From assembly GCA_029432775.1 (NCBI GenBank), contig JAROAZ010000003.1, positions 206,222 to 270,221 on the forward strand: 64,000 nt of DNA. Reading direction: 5' to 3'. Origin of the DNA: Pontiellaceae bacterium B12227 (lineage in GTDB: Bacteria; Verrucomicrobiota; Kiritimatiellia; Kiritimatiellales; Pontiellaceae). Position numbers and translations under genes: made by a program. Under the pieces are notes generated by a model. It saw only the letters and a program-made list of their open reading frames with translations, did not search any database and had not been told where the DNA came from. This document shows, in pieces, positions 25,803 through 34,822 of this stretch (within the stretch, counting starts at the first letter, position 1; each line of letters opens with the position of its first letter).

Positions 25803-28306
25803 GCAACAGCTCCTTCTTCAAGAATCGGAATGTAAATATAGAAGGTGGTTCCCCGGCCCGGTTCACTTTCTACCTCAATAATTCCATGGTGTTCAGTGAT
25901 AATTCCGTGGGCGACTGAAAGTCCCATGCCGGTGCCCTCGCTTTTGTTGGTAAAGAACGGGTCGAAGATTTTCTGCAGATGTTCGCGCTCGATGCCTTTG
26001 CCGGAGTCTGAAATCTGCAGACGAATGCATTTCTTAGTGATTGCTTTATCGGGCTGGTCTCCGTTGGCAAAGCGGTGTGTGCAGTTCGTTGTGCCTATCG
26101 TAATGTTTCCATCTTCTCCGATGGCTTCGGTGGCATTAAGAGTCAGATTAATCAGGACCTGAGAAAACAGCTTTGCATCGCCGAATATTTCCGTTTTTCT
26201 GGCTCGGCAGTTATTTTTGAGCGTAATGTTTTTCTGGCTAAGCTGTTCGTGAATCAATTTCAGAGTCTGGTCGATGGTGGTCTGAATATCCATCGGAATC
26301 AAGTGGGGTTTGGCTGGTTTCGAGAAGCTCAGCAGTTCGTTCACAATGCCGTCAATTCGGGAGACCTCATGAGCAACGAGGGCCGAGAAATCGTTTCGAA
26401 ATTCATCATCCGCATATCGCTGGGGCAGGAGCTGCGTGAAGGTTTTGATGGTCACGAGCGGGTTTTTAATTTCGTGGGCCATGCCGGCGGCCAATGTGCC
26501 GACGCTGGAAAGCTGATCTGAACGACGAACCTGTTCTTCCAGTCCTTTCAGCTCGGTGACATCGGTAAAGACCAGCAGGGCTCCCATGGGTTTCCCATCA
26601 TGCCCAAACAGGAAGGCGGAGCCCATGCGAATATTCTTTGAACTCTCTTCGTCGTCCTCTCTCGGGAAGAGAGAGGCATCGATATTCCGGACGCCGTTTT
26701 TATTTTCCAACGTCACTTCGAGTGCCAGATAGATTTCCCGAGGAAGAATGGCGATATTCTGCCCGATGGCCGCTTTGTCGTTGATCCCGGTAATGGACTG
26801 GGCTTCGTGATTGAAGAGGGTAATTTCCCGGTCCGGGTTCGCAACAATCACTCCGCTGACCAGTTGGTCCAGCATGATTTCATTCTGGATTTTACTGTCC
26901 TGCATTTTGGTATAGAGCCGGGCATTTTCGAGTGCAACAGCAAACTGGTTACATAGAATTTGCAGGGCATCCTGTTCGGAACGGTCATAAATCCCCCCAT
27001 TCTTTTTCGAGCCAACCAGGAGGATGCCTATTAGCTCTCCCTTCTGGAAGATTCCTGCAGCGACTAAGGCTGACAGGGATGTCATTTCTTGAATAACACA
27101 CTTGCTGTATTTCGTTTCTTTGATTCTCGAAAGGGTGTCAATGCTCACAAGATCTTTGGTTGAGGTAAGCATCTGGGCGGTGTGGCTTTTTTTATTCAGC
27201 TTAGGTGCCTTCTTATTCGATGCGGAGTGCTGCATTATGTATTCGTCGTCGTTTAGTTCCAATAGGGTTATGGACCTTGCATGGAGAGCATTTTGTGCAA
27301 GGGTTGAAAACTGAGACAAAAGTTGATCGAGCGTGGTGACCGATTGAAAGATGGAAGATGCCTCTTTCATTGTCGCTGCGACATTCATGGATTTTGTGGA
27401 AATCAGTTTGCTGGTGGCCGCGTGTATATTGTGCTGAATCGGGCTGAGGCATAGAAGGGAGATGACAGTGGCAATGACCTGTGAAACCATTGCCGGATTA
27501 GATAGAAGATCACTTGTCAAATAGCGAACAACATTCCAGCTTGCCAGATAAATAACCGTGAGAAATCCAGCAAGAAGCGCATAGGCGATTGCTTGGCGAA
27601 GTACTTTCTCGATGCCTAAAATCCTGCGTGTTGCAATGCCGTATGCAATCACAAGGTTCATAGGAATAATGCATAGAGGGCCGTACAACTGCGGCTGAGA
27701 ACTATTTAGGATTACCGCTAGAATGTGAGTAAACATCGCTACAGGAAGCGCAATGGACATTCCTGCAAGAGTAAATTGCATTTCCAACCGGGGCATCCCG
27801 TGAGATGAGCGAAGGGTTTTGTAAAAAATATAGAGGGTTCGGCCGATGACGACAGAAAAGAACGCGATGAAGAGAGGAAAGCCCGGCCCGTAATCGGCTT
27901 CTGGATATTGAATGTTATTTCCTGAGGAGGGTAAGGTTACTCCTTTGAGAAAGTAGGGCGTTAAGCACATGATGGAAACTGCGAGTCCAAGAAGCAGAAT
28001 AAATTTTGATTTTACGCAGAGTTTCCAGACGCTCAGCTTGGGTTCCGCAATGGTGAGGCAGAACAGATAGAAGGTTACCGGAACAGCACCACCGGCAATA
28101 GATGCACCCCTTATGGATACCGCAGTCCAGGATTCGGATGAGTAATTGATTATGCCTAGAACAAATGCAACCCATACCGCCAGGCTGAGGGAGAAAAAGA
28201 GAAAAAGTTTGTTTTGGGAGCGTTTGGGGTTTGTAAAAAATACCACCATACTCACAACAATATTAGTCATGAGGATGAGGAGAAGGATGAATTCGTCTGG
28301 AGACAT
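25799..28306 (-). CDS. Membrane sensor histidine kinase (7TM-like N terminus, GAF, PAS)
   Basis: An 835-residue kinase. About eight hydrophobic helices up to residue 290 end in the typical YGIATRRILGIEKVLRQA segment of membrane-sensing kinases. They are followed by a GAF domain (about 310-460), a PAS domain (about 475-585), His611 in AAGMAHEIKNPL and an ATPase domain with GTGMGLSVAHGI. The layout resembles PrsK-type kinases of exosortase loci, but I see no exosortase or PEP-CTERM gene here. Its ATG shares one base with the ketoacyl synthase stop and its stop overlaps the next kinase. The large membrane region could sense a lipid, but that is inference. Confidence 0.9.
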   Translation of the reverse strand: MSPDEFILLLILMTNIVVSMVVFFTNPKRSQNKLFLFFSLSLAVWVAFVLGIINYSSESWTAVSIRGASIAGGAVPVTFYLFCLTIAEPKLSVWKLCVKSKFILLLGLAVSIMCLTPYFLKGVTLPSSGNNIQYPEADYGPGFPLFIAFFSVVIGRTLYIFYKTLRSSHGMPRLEMQFTLAGMSIALPVAMFTHILAVILNSSQPQLYGPLCIIPMNLVIAYGIATRRILGIEKVLRQAIAYALLAGFLTVIYLASWNVVRYLTSDLLSNPAMVSQVIATVISLLCLSPIQHNIHAATSKLISTKSMNVAATMKEASSIFQSVTTLDQLLSQFSTLAQNALHARSITLLELNDDEYIMQHSASNKKAPKLNKKSHTAQMLTSTKDLVSIDTLSRIKETKYSKCVIQEMTSLSALVAAGIFQKGELIGILLVGSKKNGGIYDRSEQDALQILCNQFAVALENARLYTKMQDSKIQNEIMLDQLVSGVIVANPDREITLFNHEAQSITGINDKAAIGQNIAILPREIYLALEVTLENKNGVRNIDASLFPREDDEESSKNIRMGSAFLFGHDGKPMGALLVFTDVTELKGLEEQVRRSDQLSSVGTLAAGMAHEIKNPLVTIKTFTQLLPQRYADDEFRNDFSALVAHEVSRIDGIVNELLSFSKPAKPHLIPMDIQTTIDQTLKLIHEQLSQKNITLKNNCRARKTEIFGDAKLFSQVLINLTLNATEAIGEDGNITIGTTNCTHRFANGDQPDKAITKKCIRLQISDSGKGIEREHLQKIFDPFFTNKSEGTGMGLSVAHGIITEHHGIIEVESEPGRGTTFYIYIPILEEGAVA

Positions 28307-29511
28307 TATTCTATTTCACCCATAGCAATACTGCAGTTGCTTCTTCCAAAACCATGTGAATTGACTAAGGCTGTCTTAATTTTTCGTATACGGCTGGTTT
28401 GCGGAACATAGTCCAGGTCGCAATCCGGGTCAGGGCATGTATAGTTTGTGGTCGGAGGTATTTCGCCATTCCTTATCGTCAATGCAGTGGCGATCAGCTG
28501 TTGTACGCCTCCTGTTCCCATTGCATTGCCACAGGAACCCTTAATCGATGTGATCGGAATGTCATATGCCTTTTTTCCAAAAACATTTTTGATGGCATCG
28601 CTCTCCGTTACATCCATATATTGGTCGCCGGGGCCATGGGCCGATATGAAGTCGACGGCATTCTCGCTCTTTCCGGCATTTTGGAGGGCCAGTCGCATAG
28701 AGTCTTCAAGGCCCGACCCTTCAGCTGATCCGGCAGGGTCAATGGACCGCCCAAAAGAGAGAACTTCACTATATATAGGGGCAGCGCGTTCGATAGCCTG
28801 TTCTAGACTTTCCAGGACAATTATACCTGATCCTTCGGCTATCACGCCCCCCGCCCGGTTAAGGTCAAAAGGTCGGCACGCATTCGCAGGGTCATCGTTT
28901 CTTGTTGATACCTTTCGGGACTTACACATGCACTGGTAGACATATTCTGTGATGGTGGAGTCGCTACCGCCTGCAATGGCAATATCTGACTTTCCAGTGC
29001 TGATCTGATTGAAAGCATGAGTAATAGCATCTAAACTAGAAGCGCAGCCATTTGAAATGGTCTGAATCTGGGCGTTCAGTCCGTGGGTATAGGCAATGGT
29101 GCTGGATGCTGCATTGGGAATGCCGGTTACGGCCGAATAGGATGTAGCAGGCATAGCCCGCAAATCCATTGCGGTGGTGCTCACACCCATCATAATAGGA
29201 AGACCTTCGACTGCACGAAGGTCGTCCATTTCAAGTTGGGCGTCTTTGACGGCCTCTTCAAATGCAACGAGAGCCAACTGGGTAAAGCGACCCATGCGCC
29301 TGGCTTTCTGTTGAGGAGAAAAGAAATTTTTCGGGTCGAATCCCGGGACCTCCCCGCCAATCTGGCAGGACATATTGGAGGCGTCGAAAAGTGTAATCTT
29401 TCTTATCCCGGACTCCCCCGCAAGAAGGGCCTTCCAAAACGCATCTTTTCCAATGCCGTTGGCCGCAAGAACACCTAGGCCTGTAATGACTACTCTATTT
29501 CTGCCAATCAC
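28306..29511 (-). CDS. Beta-ketoacyl-ACP synthase-like enzyme with Cys-His-Asn triad
   Basis: A 401-residue thiolase-fold condensing enzyme related to FabF. The nucleophile is Cys156 (SNGCASSLDAI), with His292 (SAHGPGDQYMD). At the place of the second FabF histidine (GHxxGAAG) the protein has CGNAMGTGG, so Asn329 replaces it. This yields a Cys-His-Asn set as in KAS III-type enzymes. Substrate is unknown. It is not next to other fab genes but heads an operon with two sensor kinases and a small HTH protein, all overlapping. The start is GTG with a GGGGAGAG site. The gene looks AT-richer than the window average. Confidence 0.85.
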   Translation of the reverse strand: MIGRNRVVITGLGVLAANGIGKDAFWKALLAGESGIRKITLFDASNMSCQIGGEVPGFDPKNFFSPQQKARRMGRFTQLALVAFEEAVKDAQLEMDDLRAVEGLPIMMGVSTTAMDLRAMPATSYSAVTGIPNAASSTIAYTHGLNAQIQTISNGCASSLDAITHAFNQISTGKSDIAIAGGSDSTITEYVYQCMCKSRKVSTRNDDPANACRPFDLNRAGGVIAEGSGIIVLESLEQAIERAAPIYSEVLSFGRSIDPAGSAEGSGLEDSMRLALQNAGKSENAVDFISAHGPGDQYMDVTESDAIKNVFGKKAYDIPITSIKGSCGNAMGTGGVQQLIATALTIRNGEIPPTTNYTCPDPDCDLDYVPQTSRIRKIKTALVNSHGFGRSNCSIAMGEIE

Positions 29512-29606
29512 GTATATCTCTCCCCTGAACCCTAATCAGCGTATCTCTCTCGCGTACAAACTGATACCCGCGCAACAAGTATAACGGTACTGTCAAAATG
29601 GACTGT

Positions 29607-29665
29607 TGTACAATTTTGTACACTAAATATCAATATGTTGTATATATCAAGAGTTTTTATACAAC
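29607..29665. promoter_or_regulatory. Palindromes in the divergent control region
   Basis: Two inverted repeats lie in the AT-rich 237-base gap between the divergent ketoacyl synthase and FadL genes: TGTACAA-TT-TTGTACA at 29607-29622, and GTTGTATA (29637-29644) with TATACAAC (29658-29665). The first resembles the tpx-upstream palindrome. TTGTAC within it could serve as a -35 element towards fadL. They are candidates for shared operators, with no regulator assigned. Confidence 0.4.
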
Positions 29666-29748
29666 CTATAGATAGTTTCTTGCTGACAAATGGCATATCT
29701 AATGCTAATTATAAACGTAATTTACTTCATTTATCGTAAGGGGCACTC

Positions 29749-31014
29749 ATGAATAAGAATTACAAAAAGGGCGCAACTCTGTTGTGCTGCTATGCCACGT
29801 CGATCGCATCGATTCATTCGGCTTTTGCTGATGGTTACCGAAACCCGCCACCCACAGCGGAAGGCATCGCCAAATCCGGAGCTAATTCTGTCTGGGTTGA
29901 TGATGCATCGGCGATCTCGTACAACCCGGCAAATTTAGCCCTGCAGACGAATGCTTCGGTGGTCATCTCGACAACCTTTGCCCAGGTTGACAATACCTAT
30001 CAAAATCCGTTGGCCGCTTCTTCTTTTGAGTCGGACGGAGATTGGAATTTCTTAGGAAATTTCTATTACGGGCAACCCATTGGGGATTCTAGATGGGCAG
30101 TCGGCCTAGGCATTACCACACCTTACGGGCAGGGAATATCTTGGGATAAAGCTGATTTTGAGCCTTTTGTTGGTCCTGCACCAGGAATACAGCAAGGTAT
30201 GATTCCCTATGAAGCATCGGTTATATATTTGAACTTTAATCCGACAGTGGCTTATCAGCTCTCCGATTCTCTATCACTGGGTTTCGGGTTGGATTTCGCG
30301 TATTCTGAACTGGAATTAAAAGCTTTGCTAGACCCTTCAGCCTTTGGCGCTCCGCTTTTGCCTGACGTCCATGAAGCGAAGGCTACAGGAGATGGCTTCG
30401 GATTCGGAGCAAATGCCGGTCTCACGTGGTTGCCTGTCGAGGGACACCGATTGGCTCTGACTTATCGAAGTCAGACAAAAATTACTTATAAAGGTGACTT
30501 TGAGGCACCGACCGTTCCTCCAGCAGGATTAAATGGAGATTTTGAAACAGAGATCAAATACCCGGACATGGTTTCTCTTGGATACGGCGTTCAGCTTTCG
30601 GAGCGCGTTTTGGCCGAGGTCATGGTCGAATGGATGAACTGGTCCGTGAATGAAAGCCAGCCATTGGATATTGAAGGTGTTCCTGCTCCTGATCTGGAAA
30701 ACAATTGGGATGACACATTTACCTTTGGATTGGGCGGCAGCTGGCAGGCGCTGGATTCACTGGTAGTTCGTGCGGGATATGCGTTCATTCCTACGCCGAT
30801 TCCCGATGAAACTATTACACACCTGCTGCCTGATGCCGACCGTCATGCGATTAGTTTCGGTTTGGGCTATAGATTTTGGGATGCTCATACGTTGGATTTG
30901 GCCTATACCATCAGTATTTACGAGGATAGAAGTGCTCCAATTACGGGTGCAGGTCCGGGCACTTATGAGATTGATTCCAACCTCATCGGTCTGACATACT
31001 CTGCCTCTTTCTAG
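29749..31014 (+). CDS. FadL/OmpP1-family outer-membrane transporter
   Basis: A 421-residue outer-membrane beta-barrel of the FadL/TodX/OmpP1 family, which takes up long-chain fatty acids and other hydrophobic compounds. A signal peptide of about 27 residues is followed by the family's N-terminal hatch with the NPA-type motif (SAISYNPANLALQ, around residue 62) and a barrel ending in LTYSASF with terminal Phe. AAGGGGC precedes the ATG. It starts the plus-strand operon with the receiver/kinase-like protein and the flavoprotein, divergent from the ketoacyl synthase operon. This suggests exchange or sensing of a lipid-like compound. Confidence 0.88.
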   Translation: MNKNYKKGATLLCCYATSIASIHSAFADGYRNPPPTAEGIAKSGANSVWVDDASAISYNPANLALQTNASVVISTTFAQVDNTYQNPLAASSFESDGDWNFLGNFYYGQPIGDSRWAVGLGITTPYGQGISWDKADFEPFVGPAPGIQQGMIPYEASVIYLNFNPTVAYQLSDSLSLGFGLDFAYSELELKALLDPSAFGAPLLPDVHEAKATGDGFGFGANAGLTWLPVEGHRLALTYRSQTKITYKGDFEAPTVPPAGLNGDFETEIKYPDMVSLGYGVQLSERVLAEVMVEWMNWSVNESQPLDIEGVPAPDLENNWDDTFTFGLGGSWQALDSLVVRAGYAFIPTPIPDETITHLLPDADRHAISFGLGYRFWDAHTLDLAYTISIYEDRSAPITGAGPGTYEIDSNLIGLTYSASF

Positions 31015-31023
31015 GGAGTTGTT

Positions 31024-32214
31024 ATGATTGCGGAAGGTAAGGAAAAGCTTGGTCAGGTATTAGTGATCGATGACGAGCGCGGGCCGCGGGAAAGCCTCCG
31101 CATGGTGCTTAAATACGATTATGAGATGATTCTGGCAGAACGCGTGGATGCCGGGATTGAACTTCTCCGCCAACACGATCCGGATCTGGTGATCATGGAT
31201 ATCCGTATGCCGGAAAAGAGCGGAATTGAAGGCCTTCAGGAAATTCGCGAAATCAATTCCAATGTCTCCATTGTCATGCTCACGGGGTATGGCGATCTTG
31301 AAACTGCGCAGCAGGCGATTCGTTTCGGAGCCAATGATTATCTTCAGAAGCCGTTTGATACGGATGAAATTCAGGCGGTGGTAAAAAAATATGTCGACCG
31401 CACCCGACTTCATTCCCGAAAGAAGCAGGCGCAGGAAGAATTGAATAAAATGACCCAGTCGCTCAGTCGCGAAGTGGGAAAAACCAATAAACTGACCTCC
31501 CTTGGAGCAGCCTCCTCAGAACTCGTGCGCGACCTTCGCAATCCGCTGACCATCATCCGGGGCTATCTCGATCTCCTGAACTATGAGTTGAAAGAGAAGC
31601 AGGAAACCACTTCGGATGAAATGGGCGAATATCTGGATCAGATCGAGCATAACGTTGAACGTTGTGCAGAATTGGTTGAATCCTGGCGCGCACTCGGTCG
31701 GTTTGATTTCTCGCAGATGCAACGCTTGAATCTGCCCAAACTTCTGAACGATTGTTTTCGCGATGCCGCGGCCCATTCAGATATTTCGTTCTCGGTTCAA
31801 GTGGATGGAATTGAAGATCAGTATGAGATGCTCGGCGAACGTCTTCAGGTGAAACGCGCGATGCAGAATCTGATCGATAATGCCGTGACTGCCGTGGATG
31901 GTGAAATCGCTCCGAGCATTACGGTTCTCTTTTCCATGACGAATAACGACATGGATGTGAAAGTGAAGGACAACGGATGCGGTGTTGATGTGCAATCGTT
32001 ACGTTGGATTTTTGAACCGCTGGATAATACGGCCTCCATTGACAAGGGAGCCGGGCTCGGACTTTTCATAACCAAGAAGGTTATTGAAGAACACCGCGGT
32101 TCTATGGAATTTGAAAGCCGTATCGGGGAAGGCAGTATTGTCACGGTGCGTGTTCCACAGGCTCACACGGCGCTGGGTTATTTTTCCAGCCCCGAATCTC
32201 TTGTACAGGCCTGA
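31024..32214 (+). CDS. Receiver domain fused to a kinase-like module lacking its phosphoacceptor His
   Basis: A 396-residue protein with an N-terminal receiver (acidic DDE at 16-18, phosphoacceptor Asp59 in LVIMDIRMP, Lys in LQKPFD). It is followed by a HisKA-like helix and an ATPase domain (NLIDNAVTAVDG, KDNGCGVD, GAGLGLFITKK). In the HisKA segment the usual H-E-[LI]-R-N-P reads LVRDLRNPL: the His is Arg169 (CGC, 31528-31530). The ATP site looks intact. It may be a phosphatase, a scaffold or a pseudokinase receiving phosphate at Asp59 from the divergently coded kinases. Nine bases after fadL, five bases before the flavoprotein. Confidence 0.85.
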   Translation: MIAEGKEKLGQVLVIDDERGPRESLRMVLKYDYEMILAERVDAGIELLRQHDPDLVIMDIRMPEKSGIEGLQEIREINSNVSIVMLTGYGDLETAQQAIRFGANDYLQKPFDTDEIQAVVKKYVDRTRLHSRKKQAQEELNKMTQSLSREVGKTNKLTSLGAASSELVRDLRNPLTIIRGYLDLLNYELKEKQETTSDEMGEYLDQIEHNVERCAELVESWRALGRFDFSQMQRLNLPKLLNDCFRDAAAHSDISFSVQVDGIEDQYEMLGERLQVKRAMQNLIDNAVTAVDGEIAPSITVLFSMTNNDMDVKVKDNGCGVDVQSLRWIFEPLDNTASIDKGAGLGLFITKKVIEEHRGSMEFESRIGEGSIVTVRVPQAHTALGYFSSPESLVQA

Positions 32215-32219
32215 TTAGA

Positions 32220-33821
32220 ATGAATTTTTCCGAGGCCATTAAACTCTGGAAAAGTGAAGTCGGGCCCGATGCTGTCATCGACAACTTCGAGGCAGTGAAG
32301 GTTTATACGCGGAGTGTCTGCGCTTCCCGGCGTGAAGTGATCGCAGTTCTTAAGCCTCAGTCTCATGAGCAGGTTGAAAAGATTGTCGAGATAGCGAACC
32401 GTTTCGAAACTCCACTTTATCCCATCAGTTGTGGAAAGCAGTGGGGCATGGGATCGAAACTCCCTGTTAGAGATGGTGCGGCCATAGTCGATCTTTCTGG
32501 GATGAAGCGGATTATCGAAATTTCAGAACAGTTTCAATATGTAATTGTAGAGCCGGGGGTGACTCAACGTCAGTTACTGGATTATATTAAAGAGAAGAAC
32601 CTTCCATTGATGCTTAACGTTACGGGCTCCTCTTCTGATACCAGCTTGATCGGGAATGCAATGGATCGGGGTGTTGGATATTTCAGCACCCGGGCGGATG
32701 AGATTCTGAATATGAGAGTCGTTCTCGGCAGTGGTAGATCGATTCGGACAGGTTTTGGGCATATAGAGGATGCTAAGACCAAAAATTTATATTCCTACGG
32801 CACCGGCCCTTCGTTAGATGGTATCTTTATGCAGGGAAATTTTGGTATTGTAACAAGTGCATGCATAGGGTTGATGCCGATGCCTGAGTGTAAAACAACG
32901 GTAGCAATAACCATCCAACGGGAAGATGATCTGCAGAAGTTGGTTGATGCGTTGGTAGGCCTCAGGAAGCACGGACATATCCGGACAATTGCCCATATTG
33001 GTAACAAAGAACGGTCACATATATCCTTTGCACCACATATTTATGAGGAGTTGGTGAAGGCAGGTGATCTTCATGGCAAGGATCTTCTTGCTAAGACGGA
33101 CTCTATTCTTAAAGAAAGTGGCTTTGGTCCCTGGTCAGCAGGCATCGGCATTATTGGATCTAAAAAAGTGGTGCAGATGACAAAGAAAGAGATCCGGAAA
33201 GCTGTCGGAGGATTTGCCAAGGTTACCTTTTTGGATGAGTGGCTGATTAGGATGTTGAAATTCGTTGCATCATCTTTTTCCTGGATTCCCGGCATTTATG
33301 AAAAAGGGATACTGTTGAGATCGATCTTGCCGGTTGCCGGTTTTGCTCAAGGCCAGACTACAGATGCTTCATTGAAAACTGTTTATTGGCCTGCCGGTGA
33401 TTTGGAGAATCTGCTGACTTTGGATCCGGACCAGACGAATAGTGGAACTTTATTTTGTTTGCCATTAATTCCGGCTTCGGGTGTAGATGTCCGCAATGTT
33501 GTTCGCGAAACGGTTCGCGTATTTTCAGAATATGGTTTTGCCGTTGCGATAACGGTCAATGTTATGAATTCAAAGTGCCTAGAGGGTGTCGTGAGTCTCG
33601 CATTCGATCGGCGAGACGAAGATCAGGTGAAAAAGGCTCATGCTTGTATACAGAAAATGGAGGGACGGTATATGGAAATGGGTTATCCCCCTTATCGGGT
33701 TGGAATTAACTCAATGCATCATATTGTTGCTGAGGATGAGTATTGGCATACTGTAAAAGATTTAAAGCGGGCTCTGGATCCCAATAACATAGTGGCACCG
33801 GGAAGATACAATCTAGTTTAG
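32220..33821 (+). CDS. VAO/PCMH-type FAD-linked oxidoreductase
   Basis: A 533-residue flavoprotein of the vanillyl-alcohol oxidase/4-cresol dehydrogenase type. The PCMH FAD-binding fold is at residues 45-220 (YPISCGKQWGMGSKLPVRDGAAIVDLSGM). The C-terminal substrate-cap domain ends with GINSMHHIVAEDEYWHTVKDLKRALDPNNIVAPGRY. The family oxidises phenols, alcohols or lactate-like hydroxy acids. The exact substrate cannot be told. It is third in the FadL operon and its stop overlaps the convergent SDR stop by four bases. Coding sequence is clearly AT-richer than the bat or biotin regions, hinting at transfer. Confidence 0.82.
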   Translation: MNFSEAIKLWKSEVGPDAVIDNFEAVKVYTRSVCASRREVIAVLKPQSHEQVEKIVEIANRFETPLYPISCGKQWGMGSKLPVRDGAAIVDLSGMKRIIEISEQFQYVIVEPGVTQRQLLDYIKEKNLPLMLNVTGSSSDTSLIGNAMDRGVGYFSTRADEILNMRVVLGSGRSIRTGFGHIEDAKTKNLYSYGTGPSLDGIFMQGNFGIVTSACIGLMPMPECKTTVAITIQREDDLQKLVDALVGLRKHGHIRTIAHIGNKERSHISFAPHIYEELVKAGDLHGKDLLAKTDSILKESGFGPWSAGIGIIGSKKVVQMTKKEIRKAVGGFAKVTFLDEWLIRMLKFVASSFSWIPGIYEKGILLRSILPVAGFAQGQTTDASLKTVYWPAGDLENLLTLDPDQTNSGTLFCLPLIPASGVDVRNVVRETVRVFSEYGFAVAITVNVMNSKCLEGVVSLAFDRRDEDQVKKAHACIQKMEGRYMEMGYPPYRVGINSMHHIVAEDEYWHTVKDLKRALDPNNIVAPGRYNLV

Positions 33822-34657
33822 TGGCCATATGGAGGAAGTTTGCTACACAGAATTCGGTCCCTTAAAAAGGTCGGAAACTGTGCGATCAGACTGAGGATTC
33901 TTGTATCGATTCCAACTGTATATCTAGCTTTTGGGTGTCGACTGGATAAAGCCCGTTCTATTTTCTTTGCCACATGAAAGGGCTCAATCGATTTTCGGCC
34001 GGCATGCCCGGTTGCTAGATCATATACGGGTTTGTACAACTCGGTTTCATTCTCATCCAAAGTCGCCAGATTGGATTGCAAAGTTTTCAATGCTTTCTCC
34101 CGGATTTTACTTTTTACATTGCCGGGCTGAATGATCGAGACTGAGATATCCCAAGGCTTGAGCTCGACCCGAAGGGCATCCGCAACAGCTTCCAGAGCAA
34201 ACTTGGAAGCGCTGTATGGGCCCTGAAAGGGCAGGGCAATTCGTCCACTTATTGAGCTGATAAAGACGATGCGGCCTCTAGTAATACGAATCAGCGGTAA
34301 AAATTGTTGAATCACACGCATATTGCCAAGAACATTCACATCTAGCAGCTGGCTGAATTTGTCTATATTTATCTGTTCAATGGGCCCGGCCAATGGAATT
34401 CCTGCATTGCACACGAGGCCTGATAAGCCTTTAGAACTGATCTGTCGGATTACATCGCTAAAAGCTTGGTTGATGGATTCGCGATTCGTTACGTCCAGCA
34501 AAAGCGGGTCAATATTGGCCCGCTCAGCGATAATTCCGGTTTCGGCATCCGTCTTGTTCCGGATGCATGCAAACACGTGGAAGTTCCTTTTGCTGAGATA
34601 GTCGACGGTTTCCAGTCCGATTCCTGAAGATGCGCCTGTTACTAAAATAGTTCTCAT
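33818..34657 (-). CDS. Short-chain dehydrogenase/reductase
   Basis: A 279-residue classical SDR: TGASSGIG at 7-14 binds NAD(P), NAG at 84-86, catalytic Ser (SSISG around 134-138), Tyr148 and Lys152 (YSASK). It reduces a carbonyl or oxidises an alcohol; the ending PHAxxY-like tail gives no substrate hint. The family includes retinol and 3-ketosphinganine-type reductases, so lipid modification is possible in this neighbourhood. Convergent with the flavoprotein gene and divergent from plsY. Confidence 0.88.
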   Translation of the reverse strand: MRTILVTGASSGIGLETVDYLSKRNFHVFACIRNKTDAETGIIAERANIDPLLLDVTNRESINQAFSDVIRQISSKGLSGLVCNAGIPLAGPIEQINIDKFSQLLDVNVLGNMRVIQQFLPLIRITRGRIVFISSISGRIALPFQGPYSASKFALEAVADALRVELKPWDISVSIIQPGNVKSKIREKALKTLQSNLATLDENETELYKPVYDLATGHAGRKSIEPFHVAKKIERALSSRHPKARYTVGIDTRILSLIAQFPTFLRDRILCSKLPPYGH

Positions 34658-34822
34658 ATTTTGATGTCCTACTTTCTGTTGGAGACATCTTATTTTATAG
34701 ACTGGGGATTCGCAATCGGCTTTACGACTCTTTCTGAATAAACAGATGTCTTTGATATCAAGTTGAAAAATAGTTGTATCCTGTTACTCTGTAATCACTA
34801 TGCCAATACTGGGGAGTGTAGG

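Noticed and set aside
25799..29511. Exosortase/PEP-CTERM regulatory system
   Set aside because: The membrane kinase resembles PrsK, but no exosortase, PrsR-type regulator or PEP-CTERM protein is seen in the window.
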